From Tupaia tana (lineage: Eukaryota; Chordata; Mammalia; Scandentia; Tupaiidae): a stretch of DNA of 64,000 nucleotides. Position 1 is the first letter of the stretch, and each line of letters begins with the position of its first letter. Positions 10,992 to 24,000 of this stretch are shown here, one piece after another. Below the pieces are notes generated by a model. That model had not been told where the DNA came from. It was given only the letters and a program-made list of their open reading frames with translations, and ran no database searches. The stretch covers positions 124,001-188,000 of the forward strand of contig JAKSZU010000167.1 of the NCBI GenBank assembly GCA_026018925.1. The letters are read 5' to 3'. A program made the translations under genes and the position numbers.

Positions 10992-13900
10992 CTTCTATCT
11001 CTGTCTCTGTGTCTCTGAGGTCTCTGTCTCTCTCTGCTCCTGTCTCCTCATTTTTTTTTCGGTAATTTTTCCTTTTTACGTTTTTTAAAAGGTAAAGTTT
11101 CTCTCTGGCTCTCAGCTCCATCTTTTGTTTTGTTAATGATCCCTTCTGCTATTTTCTCCCAGGCAGGAGAGGTGAGCCATTCTCTGGGAAGATTCCACAT
11201 GGAGACTGGGAACTAGATATTTCAAGGCAAAGGACACATGAAGATTTTCTACTAATAATTCAGCCTCCAGAAAGCAAAGCTAGTGTGGTAGGGAGCCCCT
11301 CTGGCATTCTATCTCTGTCTCTGTGTCTCTGAGGTCTCTGTCTCTCTCTGCTCCTGTCTCCTCATTTTTTTTCAGTAATTTTTCCTTTTTACGTTTTTTT
11401 AAAGGTAAAGTTTCTCTCGGGCTCTCAGCTCCATCTTTTGTTTTGTTAATGATCCCTTCTGCTCCTTTCTCTCAGGCAGGAGAGGTGAGCCATGCTCTGG
11501 GAAGATTCCACATGGAGACTGGGAACTAGATATTTCAAGGCAAAGGAGAAATGAAGATTTTCTACTCATAATTCAGACTCCAGCATGCAAAGCTAGTGTG
11601 GTAGGGAGCCCCTCTGGCCTTCTATTGCTGTCTCTGTGTCTCTGAGGTCTCTGTCTCTCTCTGCTCCTGTCTCCTCATTTTTTTTTTCGGTAATTTTTCT
11701 TTTTACGTTTTTTTAAAGGTAAAGTTTCTCTCTTTCTCTCAGCTCCATCTTTTGTTTTCTTAATGATCGCTTCTGCTCCTTTCTCCCATGCAGGAGAGGT
11801 GAGCCATTCTCTGGGAAGATTCCACATGGAGACTGGGAACTAGATATTTCAAGGCAAAGGAGAAATGAAGATTTTCTACTCATAATTCAGCCTCCAGCAA
11901 GCAAAGCTTGTGTGGTAGGGAGCCCCTCTGTCCTTCTATCTCTGTCTCTGTGTCTCTGAGGTCTCTGTCTCTCTCTGCTCCTGTCTCCTCATTTTTTTTT
12001 CGGTAATTTTTCCTTTTTACGTTTTTTTAAAGGTAAAGTTTCTCTCTGGCTCTCAGCTCAATCTTTTGTTTTGTTAATGATCCTTTCTGCTCCTTTCTCC
12101 CAGGCAGGAGAGCTGAGCCATTCTCTGGGAAGATTCCACATGGAGACTGGGAACTAGATATTTCAAGGCAAAGGAGAAATGAAGATTTTCTACTCATAAT
12201 TCAGCCTCCAGCAAGCAAAGCTAGTGTGGTAGGGAGCCCCTCTGGCCTTCTATCTCTGTCTCTGTGTCTCTGAGGTCTCTGTCTCTCTCTGCTCCTGTCT
12301 CCTCATTTTTTTTCAGTAATTTTTCTTTTTTAGGTTTTTTTAAAGGTAAAGTTTCTCTCTGCCTCTCAGCTCCATCTTTTGTTTTGTTGATGATCCCTTC
12401 TGCTCCTTTCTCTCAGGCAGGAGAGGTGAGCCATTCTCTGGGAAGAATCCACATGGAGACTGGGAACTAGATATTTCAAGGCAAAGGAGAAATGAAGATT
12501 TTCTACTCATAATTCAGCCTCCAGCAAGCAAAGCTAGTGTGGTAGGGAGCCCCTCTGGCCTTCTATCTCTGTCTCTGTGTCTCTGAGGTCTCTGTCTCTC
12601 TCTGCTCCTGTCTCCTCTTTTTTTTTCGGTAATTTTTCCTTTTTACGTTTTTTTAAAGGTAAAGTTTCTCTCTGGCTCTCAGCTCCATCTTTTGTTTTGT
12701 TAATGATCCCTTCTGCTCCTTTCTCCTAGGCAGGAGAGGTGAGCCATTCTCTGGGAAGATTCCACATGGAGACTGGGAACTAGATATTTCAAGGCAAAGG
12801 AGAAATGAAGATTTTCTACTCATAATTCAGCCTCCAGCAAGCAAAGCTAGTGTGGTAGGGAGCCCCTCTGGCCTTCTATCTCTGTCTCTGTGTCTCTGAG
12901 GTCTCTGTCTCTCTCTGCTCCTGTCTCCTCATTTTTTTTTTTCGGTAATTTTTCTTTTTTACGTTTTTTTAAAGGTAAAGTTTCTCTCTGGCTCTCAGCT
13001 CCATCTTTTGTTTTGTTAATGATCCCTTCTGCTCCTTTCTCCCAGGCAGGAGGGGTGAGCCATTCTCTGGGAAGATTCCACATGGAGACTGGGAACTAGA
13101 TATTTCAAGGCAAAGGAGAAATGAAGATTTTCTACTCATAATTCAGCCTCCAGCAAGCAAAGCTAGTGTGGTAGGGAGCCCCTCTGGCCTTCTATCTCTG
13201 TCTCTGTGTCTCTGAGGTCTCTGTCTCTCTCTGCTCCTGTCTCCTCATTTTTTTTTCGGTAATTTTTCCTTTTTACGTTTTTTTAAAGGTAAAGTTTCTC
13301 TCTGGCTCTCAGCTCCATCTTTTGTTTTGTTAATGATCCCTTCTGCTCCTTTCTCCCAGGCAGGAGAGGTGAGCCATTCTCTGGGAAGATTCCACATGGA
13401 GACTGGGAACTAGATATTTCAAGGCAAATGAGACATGAAGATTTTCTACTCATAATTCAGCCTCCAGCAAGCAAAGCTAGTGTGGTAGGGAGCCCCTCTG
13501 GCCTTCTATCTATGTCTCTGTGTCTCTGAGGTCTCTGTCTCTCTCTGCTCCTGTCTCCTCATTTTTTTTTCGGTAATTTTTCATTTTTACGTTTTTTTAA
13601 AGGTAAACTTTCTCTCTGGCTCTCAGCTCCATCTTTTGTTTTGTTGATGATCCCTACTGCTCCTTTCTCCCAGGCAGGAGAGGTGAGCCATTCTCTGGGA
13701 AGATTCCACATGGAGACTGGGAACTAGATATTTCAAGGCAAAGGAGAAATGAAGATTTTCTACCCATTATTCAGCCTCCAGCAAGCAAAGCTAGTGTGGT
13801 AGGGAGCCCCTCTGGCCTTCTATCTCTGTCTCTGTGTCTCTGAGGTCTCTGTCTCTCTCTGCTCCTGTCTCCTCATTTTTTTTTCGGTAATTTTTCCTTT

Positions 13901-16017
13901 TCACGTTTTTTTAAAGGTAAAGTTTCTCTCTGGCTCTCAGCTCCATCTTTTGTTTTGTTAATGATCCCTTCTGCTCCTTTCTCCCAGGCAGGAGAGGTGA
14001 GCCATTCTCTGGGAAGATTCCACATGGAGACTGGGAACTAGATATTTCAAGGCAAAGGAGAAATGAAGATTTTCTACTCATAATTCAGCCTCCAGCAAGC
14101 AAAGCTTGTGTGGTAGGGAGCCCCTCTGGCCTTCTATCTCTGTCTCTGTGTCTCTGAGGTCTCTGTCTCTCTCTGCTCCTGTCTCCTCATTTTTTTTTTC
14201 GGTAATTTTTCCTTTTTACGTTTTTTTAAAGGTAAAGTTTCTCTCTGGCTCTCAGCTCCACCTTTTGTTTTGTTAATGATCCCTTCTTCTCCTTTCTCCC
14301 AGGCAGGAGAGGTGAGCCATTCTCTGGGAAGATTCCACATGGAGACTGGGAACTAGATATTTCAAGGCAAAGGAGAAATGAAGATTTTCTACTCATAATT
14401 CAGCCTCCAGCATGCAAAGCTAGTGTGGTAGGGAGCCCCTCTGGCCTTCTATCTCTGTCTCTGTGTCTCTGAGGTCTCTGTCTCTCTCTGCTCCTGTCTC
14501 CTCATTTTTTTTTTTGGTAATTTTTCCTTTTTACGTTTTTTTAAAGGTAAAGTTTCTCTCTGGCTCTCAGCTCCGTCTTTTGTTTTGTTAATGATCGCTT
14601 CTGCTCCTTTCTCCCAGGAAGGAGAGGTGAGCCATTCTCTGGGAAGATTCCACATGGAGACTGGGAACTAGATATTTCAAGGCAAAGGAGAAATGAAGAT
14701 TTTCTACTCATAATTCAGCCTCCAGCAAGCAAAGCTAGTGTGGCAGGGAGCCCCTCTGGCCTTCTATCACTGTCTCTGTGTCACTGAGGTCTCTGTCTCT
14801 CTCTGCTCCTGTCTCCTCATTTTTTTTTTCGGTAATTTTTCCTTTTTACGTTTTTTTAAAGGTAAAGTTTCTCTCTGACTCTCAGCTCCATCTTTTGTTT
14901 TGTTAATGATCCCTTCTTCTCCTTTCTCCCAGGCAGGAGAGGTGAGCCATTCTCTGGGAAGATTCCACATGGAGACTGGGAACTAGATATTTCAAGGTAA
15001 AAGAGAAATGAAGATTTTCTACTCATAATTCAGCCTCCAGCAAGCAAAGCTAGTGTTGTGGGGAGCCCCTCTGGCCTTCTATCTCTGTCTCTGTGTCTCT
15101 GAGGTCTCTGTCTCTCTCTGCTCCTGTCTCCTCATTTTTTTTTCGGTAATTTTTCCTTTATACGCTTTTTTAAAGGTAAAGTTTCTCTCTGGCTCTCAGC
15201 TCCATCTTTTGTTTTGTTAATGATCGCTTCTGCTCCTTTCTCCCAGGCAGGAGAGGTGAGCCATTCTCTGGGAAGATTCCACATGGAGACTGGGAACTAG
15301 ATATTTCAAGGCAAAGGAGAAATGAAGATTTTCTACTCATAATTCAGCCTCCAGCAAGCAAAGCTAGTGTGGTAGGGAGCCCCTCTGGCCTTCTATCTCT
15401 GTCTCTGTGTCTCTGAGGTCTCTGTCTCTCTCTGCTCCTGTCTCCTCATTTTTTTTTCGGTAATTTTTCATTTTTACGTTTTTTTAAAGGTAAACTTTCT
15501 CTCTGGCTCTCAGCTCCATCTTTTATTTTGTTGATGATCCCTTCTGCTCCTTTCTCCCAGGCAGGAGAGGTGAGACATTCTCTGGGAAGATTCCACATGG
15601 AGACTGGGAACTAGATATTTCAAGGCAAAGGAGAAATGAAGATTTTCTACTCATTATTCAGCCTCCAGCAAGCAAAGCTAGTGTGGTAGGGAGCCCCTCT
15701 GGCCTTCTATCACTTTCTCTGTGTCTCTGAGGTCTCTGTCTCTCTCTGCTCCTGTCTCCTCATTTTTTTTTCGGTAATTTTTCCTTTTCACGTTTTTTTA
15801 AAGGTAAAGTTTCTCTCTGGCTCTCAGCTCCACCTTTTGTTTTGTTAATGATCCCTTCTTCTCCTTTCTCCCAGGCAGGAGAGGTGAGTCATTCTCTGGG
15901 AAGATTCCACATGGAGACTGGGAACTAGATATTTCAAGGCAAAGGAGAAATGAAGATTTTCTACTCATAATTCAGCCTCCAGCAAGCAAAGCTAGTGTGG
16001 TAGGGAGCCCCTCTGGC
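10992..16017 (+). repeat. 16-mer HOR alpha, copy 1 (5026 bp)
   Basis: Sixteen monomers in the order I-J-L-M-N-Q-R-S-E-O-F-G-H-B-E2-P. Useful marks are I (aaaggacacatg), J (gccatgctctgg), N (gggaagaatcc), Q (ctcctaggcagg), R (gcaggaggggtgag), S (caaatgagacatg), E (ccctactgc), G (ctccgtc) and P (gtgagtcatt). Alpha recurs at 21041-26070. The first eight monomers and the last one are shared with the beta type. Confidence 0.9.
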
Positions 16018-19000
16018 CTTCTATCTCTGTCTCTGTGTCTCTGAGGTCTCTGTCTCTCTCTGCTCCTGTCTCCTCATTTTTTTTTCGGTAATTTTTCCTT
16101 TTTACGTTTTTTAAAAGGTAAAGTTTCTCTCTGGCTCTCAGCTCCATCTTTTGTTTTGTTAATGATCCCTTCTGCTATTTTCTCCCAGGCAGGAGAGGTG
16201 AGCCATTCTCTGGGAAGATTCCACATGGAGACTGGGAACTAGATATTTCAAGGCAAAGGACACATGAAGATTTTCTACTAATAATTCAGCCTCCAGAAAG
16301 CAAAGCTAGTGTGGTAGGGAGCCCCTCTGGCATTCTATCTCTGTCTCTGTGTCTCTGAGGTCTCTGTCTCTCTCTGCTCCTGTCTCCTCATTTTTTTTCA
16401 GTAATTTTTCCTTTTTACGTTTTTTTAAAGGTAAAGTTTCTCTCGGGCTCTCAGCTCCATCTTTTGTTTTGTTAATGATCCCTTCTGCTCCTTTCTCTCA
16501 GGCAGGAGAGGTGAGCCATGCTCTGGGAAGATTCCACATGGAGACTGGGAACTAGATATTTCAAGGCAAAGGAGAAATGAAGATTTTCTACTCATAATTC
16601 AGACTCCAGCATGCAAAGCTAGTGTGGTAGGGAGCCCCTCTGGCCTTCTATTGCTGTCTCTGTGTCTCTGAGGTCTCTGTCTCTCTCTGCTCCTGTCTCC
16701 TCATTTTTTTTTTTCGGTAATTTTTCTTTTTACGTTTTTTTAAAGGTAAAGTTTCTCTCTTTCTCTCAGCTCCATCTTTTGTTTTCTTAATGATCGCTTC
16801 TGCTCCTTTCTCCCATGCAGGAGAGGTGAGCCATTCTCTGGGAAGATTCCACATGGAGACTGGGAACTAGATATTTCAAGGCAAAGGAGAAATGAAGATT
16901 TTCTACTCATAATTCAGCCTCCAGCAAGCAAAGCTTGTGTGGTAGGGAGCCCCTCTGTCCTTCTATCTCTGTCTCTGTGTCTCTGAGGTCTCTGTCTCTC
17001 TCTGCTCCTGTCTCCTCATTTTTTTTTCGGTAATTTTTCCTTTTTACGTTTTTTTAAAGGTAAAGTTTCTCTCTGGCTCTCAGCTCAATCTTTTGTTTTG
17101 TTAATGATCCTTTCTGCTCCTTTCTCCCAGGCAGGAGAGCTGAGCCATTCTCTGGGAAGATTCCACATGGAGACTGGGAACTAGATATTTCAAGGCAAAG
17201 GAGAAATGAAGATTTTCTACTCATAATTCAGCCTCCAGCAAGCAAAGCTAGTGTGGTAGGGAGCCCCTCTGGCCTTCTATCTCTGTCTCTGTGTCTCTGA
17301 GGTCTCTGTCTCTCTCTGCTCCTGTCTCCTCATTTTTTTTCAGTAATTTTTCTTTTTTAGGTTTTTTTAAAGGTAAAGTTTCTCTCTGCCTCTCAGCTCC
17401 ATCTTTTGTTTTGTTGATGATCCCTTCTGCTCCTTTCTCTCAGGCAGGAGAGGTGAGCCATTCTCTGGGAAGAATCCACATGGAGACTGGGAACTAGATA
17501 TTTCAAGGCAAAGGAGAAATGAAGATTTTCTACTCATAATTCAGCCTCCAGCAAGCAAAGCTAGTGTGGTAGGGAGCCCCTCTGGCCTTCTATCTCTGTC
17601 TCTGTGTCTCTGAGGTCTCTGTCTCTCTCTGCTCCTGTCTCCTCATTTTTTTCGGTAATTTTTCCTTTTTACGTTTTTTTAAAGGTAAAGTTTCTCTCTG
17701 GCTCTCAGCTCCATCTTTTGTTTTGTTAATGATCCCTTCTGCTCCTTTCTCCTAGGCAGGAGAGGTGAGCCATTCTCTGGGAAGATTCCACATGGAGACT
17801 GGGAACTAGATATTTCAAGGCAAAGGAGAAATGAAGATTTTCTACTCATAATTCAGCCTCCAGCAAGCAAAGCTAGTTTGGTAGGGAGCCCCCTCTGGCC
17901 TTGTATCTCTGTCTCTGTGTCTCTGAGGTCTCTGTCTCTCTCTGCTCCTGTCTCCTCATTTTTTTTTCGGTAATTTTTCTTTTTTACGTTTTTTTAAAGG
18001 TAAAGTTTCTCTCTGGCTCTCAGCTCCATCTTTTGTTTTGTTAATGATCCCTTCTGCTCCTTTCTCCCAGGCAGGAGGGGTGAGCCATTCTCTGGGAAGA
18101 TTCCACATGGAGACTGGGAACTAGATATTTCAAGGCAAAGGAGAAATGAAGATTTTCTACTCATAATTCAGCCTCCAGCAAGCAAAGCTAGTGTGGTAGG
18201 GAGCCCCTCTGGCCTTCTATCTCTGTCTCTGTGTCTCTGAGGTCTCTGTCTCTCTCTGCTCCTGTCTCCTCATTTTTTTTTCGGTAATTTTTCCTTTTTA
18301 CGTTTTTTTAAAGGTAAAGTTTCTCTCTGGCTCTCAGCTCCATCTTTTGTTTTGTTAATGATCCCTTCTGCTCCTTTCTCCCAGGCAGGAGAGGTGAGCC
18401 ATTCTCTGGGAAGATTCCACATGGAGACTGGGAACTAGATATTTCAAGGCAAATGAGACATGAAGATTTTCTACTCATAATTCAGCCTCCAGCAAGCAAA
18501 GCTAGTGTGGTAGGGAGCCCCTCTGGCATTCTATCTCTGTCTCTGTGTCTCTGAGGTCTCTGTCTCTCTCTGCTCCTGTCTCCTCATTTTTTTTCGGTAA
18601 TTTTTCCTTTTTACGTTTTTTTAAAGGTAAAGTTTCTCTCGGGCTCTCAGCTCCATCTTTTGTTTTGTTAATGATCGCTTCTGCTCCTTTCTCCCAGGCA
18701 GGAGAGGTGAGCCATTGTCTGGGAAGATTCCACATGGAGACTGGGAACTAGATATTTCAAGGCAAAGGAGAAATGAAGATTTTCTACTCATAATTCAGCC
18801 TCCAGCAAGCAAAGCTTGTGTGGTAGGGAGCCCCTCTGGCCTTCTATCTCTGTCTCTGTGTCTCTGAGGTCTCTGTCTCTCTCTGCTCCTGTCTCCTCAT
18901 TTTTTTTTTGGTAATTTTTCCTTTTTACGTTTTTTTAAAGGTAAAGTTTCTCTCTGGCTCTCAGGTCCATCTTTTGTTTTGTTAATGATCCCTTCTTCTC

Positions 19001-21040
19001 CTTTCTCCCAGGCAGAAGAGGTGAGCCATTCTCTGGGACGATTCCACATGGAGACTGGGAACTAGATATTTCAAGGCAAAGGAGAAATGAAGATTTTCTA
19101 CTCATAATTCAGCCTCCAGCAAGCAAAGCTAGTGTGGTAGGGAGCCCCTCTGGCCTTCTATCTCTGTCTCTGTGTCTCTGAGGTCTCTGTCTCTCTCTGC
19201 TCCTGTCTCCTCATTTTTTTTTTCGGTAATTTTTTTCTTTTTACGTTTTCTTAAAAGTAAAGTTTCTCTCTGGCTCTCAGCTCCATCTTTTGTTTTGTTA
19301 ATGATCCCTTCTTCTCCTTTCTCCCAGGCAGGAGAGGTGAGCCATTCTCTGGGAAGATTCCACATGGAGACTGGGAACTAGATATTTCAAGGCAAAGGAG
19401 AAATGAAGATTTTCTACTCATAATTCAGCCTCCAGCAAGCAAAGCTAGTGTTGTGGGGAGCCCCTCTGGCTTTCTATCTCTGTCTCTGTGTCTCTGAGGT
19501 CTCTGTCTCTCTCTGCTCCTGTCTCTTCCTTTTCTTTTTCGGTAATTTTTCCTTTTTACGTTTTTTTAAAGGTAAAGTTTCTCTCTGACTCTCAGCTCCA
19601 TCTTTTGTTTTGTTAATGATCCCTTCTGCTCCTTTCTCCCAGGCAGCAGAGGTGAGCCATTCTCTGGGAAGATTCCACATGGAGACTGGGAACTAGATAT
19701 TTCAAGATAAAGGAGAAATGAAGATTTTCTACTCATAATTCAGCCTCCAGCAAGCAAAGCTAGTGTGGTAGGGAGCACCTCTGGCCTTCTATCTCTGTCT
19801 CTATGTCTCTGAGGTCTCTGTCTCTCTCTGCTCCTGTCTCCTCATTTTTTTTTTGGTAATTTTTCCTTTTTACGTTTTTTTAAAGGTAAAGTTTCTCTCG
19901 GGCTCTCAGCTCCATCTTTTGTTTTGTTAATGATCCCTTTTTCTCCTTTCTCCCAGGCAGGAGAGGTGAGCCATTCTCTGGGAAGATTCCACATGGAGAC
20001 TGGGAACTAGATATTTCAAGGCAAAGGAGAAATGAAGATTTTCTACTCATAATTCAGCCTCCAGCAAGCAAAGCTAGTGTGGTAGGGAGCCCCTCTGGCC
20101 TTCTATCTCTGTCTCTGTGTCTCTGAGGTCTCAGTCTCTCTCTGCTCCTGTCTCCTCATTTTTTTTTCGGTAATTTTTCCTTTTTACGTTTTTTTAAAGG
20201 TAAAGTTTCTCTCTGGCTCTCAGCTCCATCTTTTGTTTTGTTAATGATCCCTTCTGCTCCTTTCTCCCAGGCAGGAGAGGTGAGCCATTCTCTGGGAAGA
20301 TTCCACATGGAGACTGGGAACTAGATATTTCAAGGCAAATGAGACATGAAGATTTTCTACTCATTATTCAGCGTCCAGCAAGCAATGCTAGTGTGGTAGG
20401 GAGCCCCTCTGGCCTTCTATCTCTGTCTCTGTGTCTCTGAGGTCTCTGTCTCTCTCTGCTCCTGTCTCCTCATTTTTTTTCGGTAATTTTTCCTTTTTAC
20501 GTTTTTTTAAAGGTAAAGTTTCTCTCGGGCTCTCAGCTCCATCTTTTGTTTTGTTAATGATCGCTTCTGCTCCTTTCTCCCAGGCAGGAGAGGTGAGCCA
20601 TTGTCTGGGAAGATTCCACATGGAGACTGGGAACTAGATATTTCAAGGCAAAGGAGAAATGAAGATTTTCTACTCATTATTCAGCCTCCAGCAAGCAAAG
20701 CTAGTGTGGTAGGGAGCCCCTCTGGCCTTCTATCACTTTCTCTGTGTCTCTGAGGTCTCTGTCTCTCTCTGCTCCTGTCTCCTCATTTTTTTTTCGGTAA
20801 TTTTTCCTTTTCACGTTTTTTTAAAGGTAAAGTTTCTCTCTGGCTCTCAGCTCCACCTTTTATTTTGTTAATGATCCCTTCTTCTCCTTTCTCCCAGGCA
20901 GGAGAGGTGAGTCATTCTCTGGGAAGATTCCACATGGAGACTGGGAACTAGATATTTCAAGGCAAAGGAGAAATGAAGATTTTCTACTCATAATTCAGCC
21001 TCCAGCAAGCAAAGCTAGTGTGGTAGGGAGCCCCTCTGGC
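16018..21040 (+). repeat. 16-mer HOR beta, copy 1 (5023 bp)
   Basis: Monomers I-J-L-M-N-Q-R-S as in alpha, then seven different monomers and a final P. The seven are T (18528; tctctcgggc, gccattgtctgg), U (ctcaggtcc, ggcagaagagg, gggacgattcc), V (gttttcttaaaagtaaag), W (tcttccttttctttttcgg, ggcagcagagg), X (ccctttttctcc), Y (gaggtctcagtc, cagcgtccagc) and T-prime (20414). Beta thus replaces E-O-F-G-H-B-E2 of alpha with T-U-V-W-X-Y-T-prime, keeping the total at 16 monomers. Confidence 0.9.
20414..20726 (+). repeat. Chimeric monomer, T-type start with E2-type end
   Basis: The monomer begins as T (eight-T run, tctctcgggc, gatcgc, gccattgtctgg) but ends with ctcattattcagcc and gctagtg, as E2 does, and is followed by P exactly as E2 is in alpha. 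Its counterpart in the second round (30465-30777) keeps the T-type end (ctcataattcag, aaagcttgtg) and is not followed by P. The switch therefore lies between about 20603 and 20672. This is the right-hand junction at which the T-to-Y block was joined back to the alpha backbone. Confidence 0.75.
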
Positions 21041-24000
21041 CTTCTATCTCTGTCTCTGTGTCTCTGAGGTCTCTGTCTCTCTCTGCTCCTGTCTCCTCAT
21101 TTTTTTTTCGGTAATTTTTCCTTTTTACGTTTTTTAAAAGGTAAAGTTTCTCTCTGGCTCTCAGCTCCATCTTTTGTTTTGTTAATGATCCCTTCTGCTA
21201 TTTTCTCCCAGGCAGGAGAGGTGAGCCATTCTCTGGGAAGATTCCACATGGAGACTGGGAACTAGATATTTCAAGGCAAAGGACACATGAAGATTTTCTA
21301 CTAATAATTCAGCCTCCAGAAAGCAAAGCTAGTGTGGTAGGGAGCCCCTCTGGCATTCTATCTCTGTCTCTGTGTCTCTGAGGTCTCTGTCTCTCTCTGC
21401 TCCTGTCTCCTCATTTTTTTTCAGTAATTTTTCCTTTTTACGTTTTTTTAAAGGTAAAGTTTCTCTCGGGCTCTCAGCTCCATCTTTTGTTTTGTTAATG
21501 ATCCCTTCTGCTCCTTTCTCTCAGGCAGGAGAGGTGAGCCATGCTCTGGGAAGATTCCACATGGAGACTGGGAACTAGATATTTCAAGGCAAAGGAGAAA
21601 TGAAGATTTTCTACTCATAATTCAGACTCCAGCATGCAAAGCTAGTGTGGTAGGGAGCCCCTCTGGCCTTCTATTGCTGTCTCTGTGTCTCTGAGGTCTC
21701 TGTCTCTCTCTGCTCCTGTCTCCTCATTTTTTTTTTCGGTAATTTTTCTTTTTACGTTTTTTTAAAGGTAAAGTTTCTCTCTTTCTCTCAGCTCCATCTT
21801 TTGTTTTCTTAATGATCGCTTCTGCTCCTTTCTCCCATGCAGGAGAGGTGAGCCATTCTCTGGGAAGATTCCACATGGAGACTGGGAACTAGATATTTCA
21901 AGGCAAAGGAGAAATGAAGATTTTCTACTCATAATTCAGCCTCCAGCAAGCAAAGCTTGTGTGGTAGGGAGCCCCTCTGTCCTTCTATCTCTGTCTCTGT
22001 GTCTCTGAGGTCTCTGTCTCTCTCTGCTCCTGTCTCCTCATTTTTTTTTCGGTAATTTTTCCTTTTTACGTTTTTTTAAAGGTAAAGTTTCTCTCTGGCT
22101 CTCAGCTCAATCTTTTGTTTTGTTAATGATCCTTTCTGCTCCTTTCTCCCAGGCAGGAGAGCTGAGCCATTCTCTGGGAAGATTCCACATGGAGACTGGG
22201 AACTAGATATTTCAAGGCAAAGGAGAAATGAAGATTTTCTACTCATAATTCAGCCTCCAGCAAGCAAAGCTAGTGTGGTAGGGAGCCCCTCTGGCCTTCT
22301 ATCTCTGTCTCTGTGTCTCTGAGGTCTCTGTCTCTCTCTGCTCCTGTCTCCTCATTTTTTTTCAGTAATTTTTCTTTTTTAGGTTTTTTTAAAGTAAAGT
22401 TTCTCTCTGCCTCTCAGCTCCATCTTTTGTTTTGTTGATGATCCCTTCTGCTCCTTTCTCTCAGGCAGGAGAGGTGAGCCATTCTCTGGGAAGAATCCAC
22501 ATGGAGACTGGGAACTAGATATTTCAAGGCAAAGGAGAAATGAAGATTTTCTACTCATAATTCAGCCTCCAGCAAGCAAAGCTAGTGTGGTAGGGAGCCC
22601 CTCTGGCCTTCTATCTCTGTCTCTGTGTCTCTGAGGTCTCTGTCTCTCTCTGCTCCTGTCTCCTCTTTTTTTTCGGTAATTTTTCCTTTTTACGTTTTTT
22701 TAAAGGTAAAGTTTCTCTCTGGCTCTCAGCTCCATCTTTTGTTTTGTTAATGATCCCTTCTGCTCCTTTCTCCTAGGCAGGAGAGGTGAGCCATTCTCTG
22801 GGAAGATTCCACATGGAGACTGGGAACTAGATATTTCAAGGCAAAGGAGAAATGAAGATTTTCTACTCATAATTCAGCCTCCAGCAAGCAAAGCTAGTGT
22901 GGTAGGGAGCCCCTCTGGCCTTCTATCTCTGTCTCTGTGTCTCTGAGGTCTCTGTCTCTCTCTGCTCCTGTCTCCTCATTTTTTTTTTCGGTAATTTTTC
23001 TTTTTTACGTTTTTTTAAAGGTAAAGTTTCTCTCTGGCTCTCAGCTCCATCTTTTGTTTTGTTAATGATCCCTTCTGCTCCTTTCTCCCAGGCAGGAGGG
23101 GTGAGCCATTCTCTGGGAAGATTCCACATGGAGACTGGGAACTAGATATTTCAAGGCAAAGGAGAAATGAAGATTTTCTACTCATAATTCAGCCTCCAGC
23201 AAGCAAAGCTAGTGTGGTAGGGAGCCCCTCTGGCCTTCTATCTCTGTCTCTGTGTCTCTGAGGTCTCTGTCTCTCTCTGCTCCTGTCTCCTCATTTTTTT
23301 TTTCGGTAATTTTTCCTTTTTACGTTTTTTTTAAAGGTAAAGTTTCTCTCTGGCTCTCAGCTCCATCTTTTGTTTTGTTAATGATCCCTTCTGCTCCTTT
23401 CTCCCAGGCAGGAGAGGTGAGCCATTCTCTGGGAAGATTCCACATGGAGACTGGGAACTAGATATTTCAAGGCAAATGAGACATGAAGATTTTCTACTCA
23501 TAATTCAGCCTCCAGCAAGCAAAGCTAGTGTGGTAGGGAGCCCCTCTGGCCTTCTATCTATGTCTCTGTGTCTCTGAGGTCTCTGTCTCTCTCTGCTCCT
23601 GTCTCCTCATTTTTTTTTTCGGTAATTTTTCATTTTTACGTTTTTTTAAAGGTAAACTTTCTCTCTGGCTCTCAGCTCCATCTTTTGTTTTGTTGATGAT
23701 CCCTACTGCTCCTTTCTCCCAGGCAGGAGAGGTGAGCCATTCTCTGGGAAGATTCCACATGGAGACTGGGAACTAGATATTTCAAGGCAAAGGAGAAATG
23801 AAGATTTTCTACCCATTATTCAGCCTCCAGCAAGCAAAGCTAGTGTGGTAGGGAGCCCCTCTGGCCTTCTATCTCTGTCTCTGTGTCTCTGAGGTCTCTG
23901 TCTCTCTCTGCTCCTGTCTCCTCATTTTTTTTTTCGGTAATTTTTCCGTTTCACGTTTTTTTAAAGGTAAAGTTTCTCTCTGGCTCTCAGCTCCATCTTT

